Shown here in pieces: positions 48,019 to 60,558 of a stretch of DNA of 64,000 bases. The notes beneath the pieces are model-generated. The model worked only from the letters and a program-made list of their open reading frames with translations. It made no database searches and had not been told where the DNA came from. The DNA is from Centrapalus pauciflorus (lineage: Eukaryota; Streptophyta; Magnoliopsida; Asterales; Asteraceae), in the NCBI GenBank assembly GCA_020465985.1, contig JAANYP010000175.1, positions 35,737-99,736 on the forward strand, given 5' to 3'. Position 1 is the stretch's first letter. Each line of letters starts with the position of its first letter. The position numbers and the translations under genes were made by a program.

Positions 48019-50161
48019 TTAGCTACATTCGAACAGACTGGGATAAGTTGCTTTCATCACATCTTCAGATTACCAAGACTGATGCGAACCCTTGTGGTGT
48101 TTCCACTGGACGAGCACCATCTGTATATCTTTATTCCGAAGCTTTTTGGTTTTCGAGTCCAGAATACTCTCCGGCTCTTCAACCACTCTAAGCTTCTCAT
48201 CAATCTGCAAGTTAACGTGCGGTATTTGAACCTCTCTTTCGTCAGCTAAACTCTTTCTCAGATGACTGACATGGAATACGGGATGTATCCCAGATAAGTC
48301 CGCTGGCAGTTCAAGACGATAAGATTGATTCCCAATCTTTTCCACAATCTTGAACGGACCGATGAATCTCGGAGCTAGCTTGTTTCTTTTAATGAACCGC
48401 ACCACATTCTTTATTGGGGATACTTTCGGCATCACCCAATCGTTAACTGCAAAACTGATTGATCGATGTCGGTTGTCATAATATGACTTCTGCCTGCTCT
48501 GAGCTTCAAGGATATTTCTTCTAACAAGTTGAATCTTTTCGTGAGCCAACTGTAGAAGGGCTGGTCCTGCTATTGGCGATTCACCTGTTTCTCGCCAACA
48601 AGTAGGAGTTCTGCACTTTCTTCCATATAGAGCTTCAAAAGGAGCCATCTTGATCGTTGAATGATAACTGTTATTGTATGAGAATTCGACCAACGGCAAG
48701 TGATCATCCCAGTTACCACCTAGATCAAGAACGCAGGCACGGAGCATATCTTCCAGAGTTAGGATAGTACGCTCACTCTGACCATCTGCACTTGGATGAT
48801 AAGCAGTACTCATAGTAATCCGAGTACCCATCCCTTCTTGCAGTGCTTGCCAGAATCTGGATGTGAAACGACTATCACGATCAGAAACGATAGATTTCGG
48901 CACACCATGTCGTGAAATTATTTCAGTGATGTACATCTGTGCCAATCTATCGAGGGAATATGTTTCTTTCATCGATATGAAGTGAGTTGACTTCGTTAAT
49001 CGATCCACGACTACCCAGATGGAGTCGTGCTGTCTTTTGGTTTTCGGCAGTTTCGTGACAAAATCCATTGTTATATGCTCCCACTTCCATTCAGGTACGG
49101 GCAGTGGTTGCATATCCCCGAAGGGTTTCTGGTGTTCTGCCTTAACCATCTGACAGATTCTGCAGCTTTCAACACATTTACCGATGTCTTTCTTCATTCC
49201 TGGCCCACCAGTAATCAGCTTTCAGATCAAAGTACATCTTTGAGCTGCCAGGATGAACAGATAATTTGGACTTGTGAGCTTCAGATAGAAGAGTGCTGCG
49301 AATAGAACCATATTTAGGAACCCAGATTCGGTTTCCCTTGAGACAATGAAGTCCCAAATGATTCAGAGTTAGAAATTGTAATTGCCCTTTAAGATTTTCA
49401 GAATCAATATTCTCTTCTTTCATTGCTTCAGCTTGAGCAACTCTGATGTCTTCAATAAGATCAGAAGAAAATACTACAGGAGTCAGGGCATAGCAGCACT
49501 TTTCCGGATAAACTTTCCTACTCAAAGCATCCGCGACAACATTAGCTTTGCCGGGATGATATAGGATCTCGCAATCATAGTCCTTGATAAGCTCCAAGGA
49601 CTGTCGCTGTTTCATGTTTAGATCCTTTTGAGTAAAGAGATGTTTGAGACTCTTGTGATCGGTGTAGAGCTGACACCGAGTCCCATAAAGATAATGCCGC
49701 CAGATTTTCAGAGCAAAGGTGACGGCAGCCAACTCAAGATCATGAGTTGGTGCACTTTTCTCGTAATCTTTTAATTGCCTTGAAGCGTAGGCAATTACTT
49801 TTCCCCTTTGCATAAGAACACATCCTAAGCCAGTACCAGATGCGTCGCTGTAAACGACAAAATCATTGTTGCCCTCTGGTAAAGCTAGGATTGGCGCTTG
49901 AATAAGCTTCTGTTTCAGAATGTCAAATGCCTCTTGCTGTTTATTAGACCAAACGAAAGGAGTATTCTTTCGTGTTAGCATCGTTAGAGGTACAGCAATC
50001 TTCGAGAAGTCCTTTATGAATCGCCGGTAGTAACCAGCCAATCCGAGGAAACTTCTTATTTCTGAGGCATTGCGAGGCGTTTGCCATTTCTGAACGGCCT
50101 CGACTTTCGAAGGATCAACGGAAATCCCTTCGCCAGAAACAACATGGCCAAGGAACTGAAT
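48019..50161 (-). pseudogene. H RNase H, integrase and chromodomain (after the intron)
   Basis: The second exon continues RT (QFLGHVVS...LAGYYRRF), then RNase H (VVYSDASGTGLG, YTDHKSLKHLF, VVADALSRK) and the integrase zinc finger (HP...CESCRICQ). It also holds the catalytic core with TMDFVTKLP, VSDRDSRFTSRFWQ and the Glu of GQSERTI, and the C-terminal FIGPFKIVEKIG region. A chromodomain-like tail (EEPESILDSK...VLVQWKHHKGS) ends in TAA at 48070 where Glu is usual; the frame would otherwise reach the stop at 48019-48021. An extra G at about 49190 (TGGTGGG) shifts the frame in the zinc finger. Chromodomains direct such elements to heterochromatin. Confidence 0.87.
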
Positions 50162-50249
50162 CTATAAGAATCAAAGTAGAAATTCAAGTTCTGATGTGAA
50201 TCAAAGAATACTTAGGAAATACTCAAGACATATATAATAGAAATTATAC
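50162..50249 (-). other. 88-bp GT-AG intron inside pol of H
   Basis: On the minus strand the coding sequence ...FWLRQ is followed by GTATAATTTC and 88 bases later by TTGATTCTTATAG, after which the conserved RT sequence resumes with IQFLGHVV. The insert is AT-rich, T-rich toward its 3' end, of a length that is not a multiple of three, and starts with an in-frame stop (GTA TAA). Removing it leaves the conserved reading frame uninterrupted between two whole codons (phase 0). These are all properties of a plant spliceosomal intron; splicing is not shown. Confidence 0.8.
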
Positions 50250-52669
50250 CTGTCTGAGCCAAAACTCGCACTTAGAAAACTTTGCGTAGAGTCTTTCTTT
50301 TCTTAATAACTCTAGCAATTGCCACAGATGAATAGAATGATCAACCTCCGTTTTGGAGTAAATCAGAATATCGTCTATGAATACGATAACTGATTTATCC
50401 AACATTGGTCTGCACACACGGTTCATGAGATCCATGAACGCCGCTGGTGCATTTGTCAAGCTAAACGGCATCACGAGAAATTCGTAATGACCGTATCTTG
50501 TACGGAAGGCTGTCTTTGGAACATCCTCATCTCTGACTTTTAACTGATGATACCCAGAACGGAGATCTATTTTCGAGAAGTAACTAGCTCCTTGTAGCTG
50601 ATCAAACAGATCATCGATTCTGGGCAGAGGATACTTGTTCTTTATAGTAACCTTGTTCAACTCGCGGTAGTCAATACACATTCGAAAAGTTCCGTCTTTC
50701 TTCTTAACGAATAAGACAGGTGCACCCCACGGAGAAGAACTCGGTCGGATAAACCCCTTCTCTAACAGTTCTTGCAGTTGTTTTGACATTTCCTGCATTT
50801 CTGCAGGTGCAAGTCTGTAAGGAGCTTTTGCAATAGGAGCCGCACCAGGAACCAAGTCAATACTGAACTCGACTTGACGTTCCGGTGGCACTCTGGAAAT
50901 GTCATCAGGAAATACGTCTGGGAACTCACAGACGATAGGAATATCGGACAGAGATCTCTTTTCAGAACTGGACTCAGATAGAACATAACAAAGATAGGAG
51001 TCGTGACCTCTAGACAAGTACTTATGCGCTTTCTCTATAGAAATAAAACAGTGAGCACCTTTACGTTTCTCGCCCTTGATCTCCAATACTCGGCTGTCTG
51101 AGGACTTAATTCTGATGAGTCGGCGGTTGCAGACAATCGTAGCCTCGTTATTCATTAGCCAGTCCATGCCGATGATGACGTCGAACTCTTTCAACGGAAT
51201 CGGGATAAGGTCAAGGTTGAACACGATGTTGTCAACAAGTAGTGTGCAATTACGGTAAACAGAATCAGCCATAACGAAATTGTTACTAGCTGTCTCAATG
51301 TCTAATATCACGAGGAGCTTTGATGGAGACTTATGTAATCTTTGTGCAAAAGATGTTGATATGAAAGAACGACTCGTGTCGGAATCAAATAGTACTCGGG
51401 CAGGAATAGAGTTAAGCAGGAACATACCGGTAACTACGTCAGGTGTTTCTTTTGCTTCCTCGGCTATTATTTGAAAAGCTCGAGCCTTTGCAGTCGGCGT
51501 TGCAGCAGAACTCTTAACTGTAGACCCTCCAGCTGATGACTGAGACTGATAACGCGGCCCGCTACGACACTGATACATAAAATGTCCCCTTTTTCCACAT
51601 TTTGCGCATCCACGTCCCTGTTGTGGGCATTCTTCACTGCTGTGACCGATCATATTGCACGTAAAACAAGTTACGTCATCAGGATTGCACAGTCCCATGT
51701 GTGATCTTCTGCATCGCTTGCAGAATCGTGGTTCGTTCGTGAGAGAGTAAACTTGTGCTTTTGGCTGTGAACTTTGCTGATGGAATTGCTGAGATTGCGA
51801 CTTATTTGGCTTGAAAAATCTGCCAAATCTTTGTTTCTTCGGAGGAGACGAATTCATTGGGTTAGTCGTAGGAGCGTATAGCTGATCGCCATACTCTAGA
51901 TATCCTCTCTCAATATGTCTGGCTGCTTCTACCATTTCCAAATAACTCTTGTATTTGATAGCGCTCATCGGATGTCTGTATCTAGGATTGAGTCCTACAC
52001 GGAATCTATTCATCTTTCTTTCTTCGGTAGCTACTTGGTATGAGGAATAACCGCATAGTCGTGAGAACTCGTGTTCGTATTCATCAACTGTCTTTGTTCC
52101 TTGAGTCAGCTGCATCAGTTGTACTTCCATCTTATCTTGTTGGTCGACCGGGCAGTACTTCGCATTGAACATATCAAGAAACTGGTTCCACTCTAGAGTC
52201 TGTATCACCTCTTCTCCATATATGCTTCTCTGGGTTTTCCACCAGGCACGGGCAGCTCCCACAAATAGTGCAGACGCATAACTCACCTTCTTAGAATCTA
52301 AACAGTCAGAGATTCTAAAGATCTCTTCGGTATGACTGATCCAATCCATCGCTTTGGATTCACTGTACCCTCAAAATTCAGGGCACCGCTAGCTTTAAAA
52401 TCCTTAAACTTGCAGCCTTTTGGCTGAGCAATTTGAGTTTCGGGATTTGAATTATCAGAATCAGATTCATTGGTCTGGACTTGCTTTTCTTTTCTCTTAT
52501 TTTTCTTTTCTTCACGTCTTTTAGCTTCGGCCTCATCTCTGGCCTGAAACTGTTCTTGCATTGTCTTATTTTGTTGTTCTGAATGTTGGGCTAAAAGTTG
52601 TTGCATCATTTCAAACATTTGTTGTGGGTTCATGTTGCTGGGAATATCACCTGATCCTGATCCTGACAT
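50250..52669 (-). pseudogene. H Gag, protease, reverse transcriptase (before the intron)
   Basis: The ATG at 52669 begins MSGSGSGDIPSNMNPQQM, followed by a Gln/Lys-rich region and CKFKDFKASGALNFEG. A small deletion at about 52345 shifts the frame. From 52349 the frame is open to the intron: Gag core (ARAWWKTQRS), two zinc knuckles (CFTCNMIGHSSEEC and CAKCGKRGHFMYQC), then protease with FDSDTSRSFIS. The family has D-S/T-G-A there, so Gly is replaced by Asp and the site is probably dead. The reverse transcriptase shows APYRLAPAEMQE, RMCIDYRELNKVT and FIDDILIYS. A double G-to-A change would explain the protease alteration. Confidence 0.9.
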
Positions 52670-52853
52670 CTTCTACTGAAAATTACAAGCATTTAACTAT
52701 CAGTTTATAGACTTAAATCTATGTACCCTTTTTCCCATCCTAATAGTCTGTACATCCTATCTCAGTTCAAACCACCTAAATGATTGATACATATGTATTG
52801 CTTCAGTTTGAGACCAAGTATACTTACGTAATACTTGATTCACTTAAACTAGT

Positions 52854-52865
52854 GCTCTGATACCA
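52854..52865 (-). other. Primer binding site of H
   Basis: GCTCTGATACCA on the plus strand is TGGTATCAGAGC on the minus strand, complementary to initiator tRNA-Met, three bases from the 5' LTR. Confidence 0.93.
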
Positions 52866-52868
52866 TCC

Positions 52869-54118
52869 TGTGAAGACCTTCCCTTACGGGGCAGTCCTCA
52901 GAGTCTAGGTCCCATAATATGCAATACGATATCAACCATACTAAGATAGGGTAATTATAATGCGGAAAATTAAATTACATGTACAAGCATTTTAGGATTT
53001 TAAGTTACATATTTCAAAATAAAGTTACAAAAAAGGGTAACATCTAATCTAGTCATATCATCATACATCATATCAAGTCTACCCAGAGCCACCACAATGA
53101 CTGTCTTCCAATCAGTACCAGAAAGTTTGCTGAGTAGTGGTCTAAGAAAGCTTCAAAACTTGGATCTTGAATGACCTAAGTACTAGGTCCTGCAGGTGAT
53201 TTTCCTTTGGCTTTTCCTGTAAAATATTAATGCAACATCTGTAAGCAATGCTTAGTGAGTTTATAGATTTTCAATATCAACATGCGTGTCAAGCGGGGTC
53301 ATTAGTCTTAGCGTGATATGTCTTGGCTGCCGCTACAGCCCTCATGATTGAGATATAGTATCATAAGATCGGATGATGTTCAAGCCACACTCACGCTTAA
53401 ATCGTGGGGATCAGCCACATACTGGGCTAGCTACCAGTAAGTCAATATGGCGGAACATCGGAGGTCATTACCAATTCATATGAACTGGTGAAATAGCCGG
53501 GTCTAGAACAATAGACCATAAGGGCTAATCAAGCTGAATCAATCTATCAAATGTATGATCAATGATGGAAGCATATGTCTTAGAAGTCATGATAGCAATG
53601 AATCATAAAGCAAAGTCTGAAGTAATATTCAATGCAATATGAAAAGATAATCAATTAGCTATCATGATCCACTGGGCAACACCCATCCATGGTGTGCACA
53701 TGTCTCATTCCAGCTGAAAAATGAATGTCAATAAATCTAACAGCAGCAATATATCTCAACCGGATCTTATGCATGTTCAATCTGAATATCTATAACTCAC
53801 AGGTCTGGGTCTTTATCAAACAGATATAAAAATCTGCCACCTGAGTTATCTCAGGATTTTATCTTTGTCAATCTGTTCTGTCAATCAATTCTCTGACCTG
53901 CTTTTAAGTCTTTAAGTCTTTAAGTCTTTGTTCAGAATATACTGAACCTGTTCAAATTCATTCATGATAAAATTATGTTAATTTCATCATCTTTATCATC
54001 ATCACTATCATGGAATTTTTTATCATATTTTGGTCATTCTGTAATTTTATCTGATTCTGATAATCTTATCAATCTTTCATTTGTTCGTATTCTTTGTTTC
54101 ATAATATCTTCAAAAGCT

Positions 54119-54207
<89 letters not shown>

Positions 54208-55356
54208 TATATATATATGACTAATAACATATGCATATAAATCATTTATTTAATTGAAATGTCAAAATTCATAGAAACTGGGTTTCGGGTCATCAACTTC
54301 GGATACACCCGGATTCGGGTCATCCGGATTCGGATCTATCCGGATTCGGACACATCCGAAGTGGCAATCTAATTCGGACCATTCATAATCCGTAATGCCA
54401 TATCCGAATTAGGATTAAAAATCTATATAGGTACTGAATTCGGATCATTAAATCCGAAAACAATGTTGTCCGAATTGTGAAATATCCGAATTGGGCACAT
54501 CATCCGAATTCGGTTCCAACCGAATTCGGACTCAGGACTTAGAATTTCCAGAAAATTTGTTCTTGATGTTCTTGAAGATGTTCATTCGGATTTTTCATAA
54601 AAATTCCCCAAAATCGTTATAATCAACATGCAACTAATTATATTGATATATTATGATTATTGGGTTAATTTTATACTAATTTCCCTATCAATAACATCAT
54701 ATTTTGATCAAGATCATCCAAAAACTCATAATGTCAAGAACATCTTTTTCATCCAAAAACTCTGATTTTCTTCTTAATTGGATGATCCAAACTAAAATTC
54801 TTGTTTCTTTAACATCTATTAACTTAAATTTATCATAATCTACAAATTTATATACATGCAACACAAATTCTTCTCATTTTAATTGTTTGGTTTCGGTTTC
54901 TCATAAAACCGAACCAAACAATCAAAATATGTAAATTTTTAAGGAAATTTACCTCAAATTTTGCAGATTATTGTTGATTGTTGCTAATTGTAACTCTTCC
55001 TTGTCTTAATTCTTGAATTCATTGAACAAATCTTGAATTTTCTTGGAAATTTTGTGAAATTTCCGTAAGATGTAGAGAGAGAGTAGAGAGAGAAAGAAGT
55101 TTGGTGTTAATGGTCTTTAATGATCTTTAATTTGGTTTTTATATCTTAATGTGATCATATTTGCTATTTAACCCATTAAACTTTTGTATTTTACTTATCT
55201 TTTAAATTTAATCATCTTTAATTATCCATAACATAATATAGTTTAAGTTAAATATTCTTCAACTTAATAAAATTGCATAATTAATAATGTAATTAAATTT
55301 TACATTATTTGGATCAAGATGAAATAAAAGACTTAGATAAAAGCTGGGTTGTTACA
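52869..55356 (-). repeat. 5' LTR of H
   Basis: 2488 bp, nearly identical to 45514-47981. It has an extra stretch near 53938-53955 (ACTGAACCTGTTCAAAT) and one extra TAAGTCTTT unit. The outer end supplies an ATG (55309) that is in frame with the interrupted A2 gag. Confidence 0.95.
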
Positions 55357-57288
55357 GATAAGGAAGACAGTGCAGATCTTGCTGAGCTTGATGATGAGCA
55401 AATGATAGCCATGCTTGTCAAAAGGTTCAACAAGAAGAGGTTTGGAAGAAATATGTTGCAGGGAAACTCAAATGCTGCCAAGAAGAAGGCATTTGATAAA
55501 TCTAAAGCTGAGTGCTTTAAACGTGGCAAAGCTGGCCATATAGCTGCTGACTGTGTGACAAAAGCTGTTGGACAGTTTTCCAAACCATACAAGAGTAACA
55601 GGGATGATGGCTACAGGGTTAAGTATCTTATGGCCATGGCAAAGCTGAAAAAGTTGGAAAACTCAGTGGCTTCCAACAAGCAAAAGGGACTGATGGCAGA
55701 GACATGTGACTGGGAGGAGTCTAATTTATCCTCAGATGAAGAAGACAACAATTGTCTGATGGCCAATACTAATGTCCCATCAACTGGCAACTTCAAACAG
55801 GACTTGGCTGAAGCTGAGGCCTTCAGCAGCTTGGAGAACTGGAACCCTACAATGATGTACAAGGTACAAAATTTTATGGCTTACAGTTCAGATGAAAAAG
55901 TAAATATGTTTGAATATATGCTGGTTTATTTAAAAGCTGCTGTTGAGAAGCATAATGTTTTAATATCTGAAATCTCTAAGTTTAAAACTGATCTTGAAAT
56001 TAAATCTAGTAAACTAGATAGTTTCCATAAGTTGGAAACTGAGCTTGATGAACTAAAACACATCAACTCTATCTTACTGGAAGAAAAGAGAGAAACAGAT
56101 GTAAAACATGCAAAGCTTCAAAAGATAGTTGACTCTTGGTGCCAATCAGCACAAAAAGTCAGCCATTGCATAAGTCAGCAGATCCCTGCACAAATCCAAG
56201 ACTATCTTGGAGGGGATCTTGACACAGCAGCTTCTATTGTTGAGATCAATAATATGAAAGATGACTTATCCACTCTTGGTGAGCTTCCCAGTACTTTCAT
56301 CCAGAATGTTAATGGAAAGCTGGTCTCAACAAACAGGTTTGTCACGCCTCAAAACACTGACAGCTTGTGGGAAAAAGGCCCTAAAGCTGATGATGGAATG
56401 TGTTCTCCATCAAATCAGCCTGCTAAGTGCTCTGCTAATTCACACAAGCAAGGAAAAGGAAAACATTCTCAAGCTGCAGCGGTGGACACCAAACCTGTTG
56501 GCAGAACAGGCTCTGGGTCCAAAGCTGATGGTAAGAGACATGTTAATCCTTTTGATGCTAAACATTTTGTAAATAAGTTTTCAAGAGGTAAGCAACCTAC
56601 TTTCAACAAGGGTAACTCTCATGTTGAAAGCAAATCTGCTGTGATTTCAAATAAGTTTTCAAATCATAGTGAAAAACTGGTTATAAATGAAAATAAGTCT
56701 TTCAAAACCAGAAACAGTGATTATGCTGATAGGCAACGTCAATCACATCTCAGTACGGGCAAAGGCAAAGCCATTGCTCAACCTGAGAAATCTGGGAATA
56801 AGTTTCCCAAACCTGTGGAAGGTCAAAAACCAATCAAGCTTCCTGTTTTTGACATTTGTCCTCCTAAAAAGAGGAAAGAAGAAACAGGCAAAGTTGTTGC
56901 TATTGTGCCATCCACCCAAGCTGTTGATTTATCGAAAAACAGTAATAAGTTTGCTAAACCTGCTGATAAAATCAACAGAAATAATTCAGAATGTGTTTCT
57001 GAAAGCTCCTCTTCCGAAAGGGCCAAAAAGAGAAAATGCTATAAATGTGGGAAGAGGACACACATGGCCAAAGACTGTCCTGAAACTAAGGACATGAGGC
57101 CTATTGACTCTGCTAGTTCCATCATTGCTAAAACAAGCAGTGTTGGAAGTAACTTAGTCAATGAGAGTGGTATCCAAACTGATTCCATTCAAATAGGAAA
57201 TATTAATGTGGATATTACTAGCCCATCAACACATGTTGATGAAGTAGGAGAACTCATCACTATGATGAGTTCCCCTAAATGTACATAA
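55357..57288 (+). pseudogene. A2 Gag, C-terminal part
   Basis: The Gag frame resumes after GATAA: EDSADLAELDDEQMIAML, then a zinc knuckle that reads CFKRGKAGHIAADC, with Arg in place of the second Cys and therefore probably unable to hold zinc. A Sirevirus-type extension follows: an acidic stretch with SSDEEDNN, a coiled coil of about 100 residues (from about 55900), a long Lys/Ser/Asn-rich region and a second, intact knuckle CYKCGKRTHMAKDC (about 57037-57078). The frame ends TAA at 57286-57288, overlapping the start of the pol frame by ten bases. Confidence 0.87.
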
Positions 57289-58360
57289 TATTTTCCTATG
57301 ACATTCTGCAGGACAAACAACCATCCCAGGTTTGGTACTTGGACAGTGGCTGCTCAGGGCACATGACAGGTTGCAAGGACCTGCTGAATGATCTAAGGCC
57401 TGAAAAAGGGCCAAAAGTCACTTTTGGTGACAATGTACAGGGATCCACTAAGGGATATGGAACTCTTAAAGCTGGTGCTGCAGTGTTCAAAAGAGTAGCC
57501 TATGTGGTTGGGCTGAAACATAACCTTGTAAGCATAAGTCAACTGTGTGATGCTGGCTACAAGGTTAACTTTGATGAGCACCTGGGTTACATATTGGATC
57601 CCCAAGGCAAAGTTGTGTTGTGTGCTCAACGGAAGAAAGGTGTATATGTTATGGATATGCAATCTGCTGATCCCACAGCTGAAACTTGTTTTCTCACAAG
57701 AACAAATGCAGACCTAAACTGGTTATGGCACAAAAGGCTGTCACACCTGAACTTCCAGAACATCAACAAACTCTGTAAGAAAGAGTTGGTAACAGGCTTG
57801 CCTTCCATGACTTTTGTTAAGGATAAACTCTGCACAGCTTGTGAGAAAGGCAAGCAAAGGAAATCATCTTTTAAATCCAAGCATAAATTTTCTATTGATA
57901 CTCCTCTCTTCTTAATCGACATAGACTTGTTTGGACCTGTCAATGTCCCAAGTCTTGGAGGAAGAAGATACACTCTAGTAATGGTTGATGAGTTCTCCAG
58001 GTTTACATGGGTAATCTTCTTGAAGAGCAAAGGAGAGGCTGCTAGAGAAATCATTGGATTTGTCAAAAAGATGGAAATGCTGAACTCTACTCAAGTAAAG
58101 CAGCTTAGAAGTGATCATGGTACTGAGTTCAGAAACAGTTCTCTTGAAGCCTTCTGTGAAGAAAAAGGGATCTCATAAACCTTTTCAGCCGTAAGGACTC
58201 AACAACAAAATGGAGTTGCTGAAAGGAGAAACAGAACCCTCATTGAAGCTACTAGAACCATGCTGTGTGCATCAGGTTTACCTTCATCATTCTGGGCTGA
58301 AGCTGTCAACACTGCTTGCTTCGCCCAAAACAGATCCTTAGTGGTGAAAAGGTTCAACAA
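57279..58360 (+). pseudogene. A2 protease and integrase
   Basis: Protease active site LDSGCSGHMTG, the pre-integrase zinc region (HKRLSHLNFQNINKL ... CTACEKGKQ), and the integrase core with DIDLFGP and RSDHGTEF lie before a TAA at 58176-58178. The same frame then continues to the third catalytic residue in NGVAERRNRTLIEATRTML. A one-base loss at about 58353 shifts the frame before TPYELLKGRRPN. Pol lies in the -1 frame relative to gag. Confidence 0.87.
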
Positions 58361-59655
58361 ACTCCCTATGAGCTGCTCAAAGGGAGGAGGCCAAATATTA
58401 GCTACTTCCATGTGTTTGGATGTCCCTGCTTCATTCTGAATCAAAGGGATCAACTGGAAAAGTTTGAACCAAAAGCTGATGAAGGTATGTTTGTTGGTTA
58501 CTCCGCTATCTCCAAAGCCTACAGAGTGTACAACAACAAAAGAAAGGTGATAGATGAATCTATCAATGTCACCTTTGAAGAGTCCAGGAATGCCTCCACC
58601 AAAGCTGTTCCTGAAACAGTTTCAGGAGCATTCAACTTTGATGATCTCATGCATTCCAACAGTGAAGAGGACTCAAGAGCTTCCAAATCATCCAGTGTGG
58701 AACCTGTTAATCATGATGGGCATGATGATGATTATGTCAATACACCCTGTGTGAATAAATGTACTGACTTAATTACAACTACATGTCCTGAACCAATCAA
58801 TGATGATTTTCCTGGATCCTCTGCTGATATGTTCAACAGTGGTCAGTCATGTTCAACAAGTGAACAGGCTCAAGACAACAGTGTGTCTGAAAAGCTTGAG
58901 AGCTGTTCAACAAGACCTGCTGAAGATGCTAACAACTTAGGAGAATCCTCATTTAAAAATGATCCTAAGTGGATCAGGTGTCACCCCAATGATCAAATAA
59001 TTGGTGACATCAACAAAGGGGTACAAACAAGGTGTGACAGCTTAGGGAACTTTTGTATGTTCTCTAGCTTTGTGTCCCTAATGGAGCCAAAGAAAGTGGA
59101 TGAAGCACTTAAAGATGCCAATTGGGTCACTGCCATGCAAGAAGAACTCAATCAGTTTGAAAGAAACAAGGTATGGAAGCTGGTCCCTGAACCTAGAGGT
59201 AAAACTATAATTGGCACTTTATGGGTTTTCAGGAACAAAATGGATGAGCAAAGTCATGTCATTAGAAATAAGGCAAGACTTGTTGCTCAGGGCTAGAGGC
59301 AATTCGTTTGTTTCTAGCCCATGCTACTCATAAGAGCATGAAGGTATTCCAAATGGATGTGAAGAGTGCATTTTTGAATGGGAAGCTGCAAGAAGAAGTC
59401 TACGTCAAGCAGCCTCCAGGTTTTGAGAATGAAAATCATCCAGGTTTTGTCTATAAGTTGGACAAAGCCCTCTATGGACTAAAACAAGCCCCTAGAGCCT
59501 GGTATGACACTCTTACTGATTTCCTTATGAGCAATGGGTACTCCAGAGGTAAAATAGATACCATATTGTTCATAAAGAAGGTGAAGTCTGATATTATGCT
59601 TGTTCAAATTTATGTGGATGACATAATATTTGGTTCTACCAATGAGCTATTATGA
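58357..59655 (+). pseudogene. A2 integrase end and reverse transcriptase, first part
   Basis: This reads PYELLKGRRPNISYFHVFGCP, the integrase C-terminus (FVGYSAISKAYRVYN), an acidic linker and the RT entry (LKDANWVTAMQEELNQF, KARLVAQG). At 59294-59300 the sequence GGGCTAGAGG skips directly from LVAQG to LEAIRLFLA, so about 18 residues usual in this family are missing and the frame shifts. RT then continues with QMDVKSAFLNGK and the catalytic YVDD in QIYVDDIIFGSTN to TGA at 59653-59655. Confidence 0.87.
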
Positions 59656-60558
59656 AAAAAAATTTCATTACTCATGAAATCCAAATATGAAATGAGTATG
59701 ATGGGTGAACTTACTTTCTTTTTAGGATTACAGGTTAAACAAACCTCAAATGGAATTTTTATTAATCAAAGAAAGTACACTTTAGATCTACTGAAAAAGT
59801 TTAAATTTGATCAAAGTTCTCCTATTAAAACCCCAATGGCAACCAATGTAAAGTTGGATGCAGATGCCAGTGGCAAAGCTGTTTCAGTAATAGCTTACAG
59901 AGGCATGATTGGGAGCTTGCTGTATTTAACTGCTAGTAGACCTGATATTATGTTTGCTACTTGTTTATGTGCTAGGTTCCAAGCTGATCCAAAAGAATCA
60001 CATCTAGCTGCTGTAAAAAGAATCTTCAGATACCTTAAGGGTACACCAGGTTTGGATCTTTGGTATCCCAAAGACTCAAGCCTTGAACTAACAGGTTATT
60101 CAGATTCTGATTTTGCAGGTTGCAGGCTATACAGGAAAAGCACAGCAGGTGGATGTCAACTCCTTGGTGGTAAGTTGATAAGTTGGTGTAGTAAGAAGCA
60201 AAACTCAGTGTCTACTTCTACTGCTGAAGCTGAGTACATTGCTGCTGGAAGCTACTGTGGGCAGATTCTGTGGATGCAGCATCAACTTGAAGACTATGGC
60301 CTTGTATATAGGAAAACTCTTATTCTGTGTGATAGTACAAGTGCCATAGCTATATCCAACAATCCAGTGTTTCAATCTAGAACAAAGCATATAGAAGTCA
60401 GACATCAGTTTATCATAGATCACATTCAGAAAGGTAATGTGGAGGTAAATTTTATTTCCACTAATGAACAGCTTGCAGACATTTTCACCAAACCTCTTGA
60501 TGAAAACCGGTTTAAATACCTTGTCAGCAAGCTGGGCATGTTAAACAAAAGTGACTAA
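59656..60558 (+). pseudogene. A2 reverse transcriptase end and RNase H
   Basis: After a stop and an extra A in an A8 tract (59656-59663) the frame resumes with MKSKYEMSMMGELTFFLGLQVKQ. It passes the RT connection and RNase H (YSDSDFAGC, AEAEYIAAGSYCG, KHIEVRHQF) and ends at TAA 60556-60558. The RNase H domain itself appears complete. Confidence 0.9.

Larger units (their letters stand above)
45514..55356 (-). mobile_element. Tekay-type chromovirus H (Ty3/gypsy), nested in A2 gag
   Basis: A complete 9.84-kb element on the minus strand: 5' LTR (52869-55356), primer site, gag-pol with chromodomain and 3' LTR (45514-47981). GATAA is duplicated on both sides (45509-45513, 55357-55361). By eye the LTRs differ at about 20-25 bases plus a few indels in 2.47 kb, so this is one of the youngest insertions here. 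The coding region nevertheless has a gag frameshift, an altered protease site, an integrase frameshift and a stop in the chromodomain. Confidence 0.95.

Noticed and set aside
47934..48191. Short ORFs at the edge of the H 3' LTR
   Set aside because: They start in the LTR end and run antisense over the integrase/chromodomain frame; there is no independent support.
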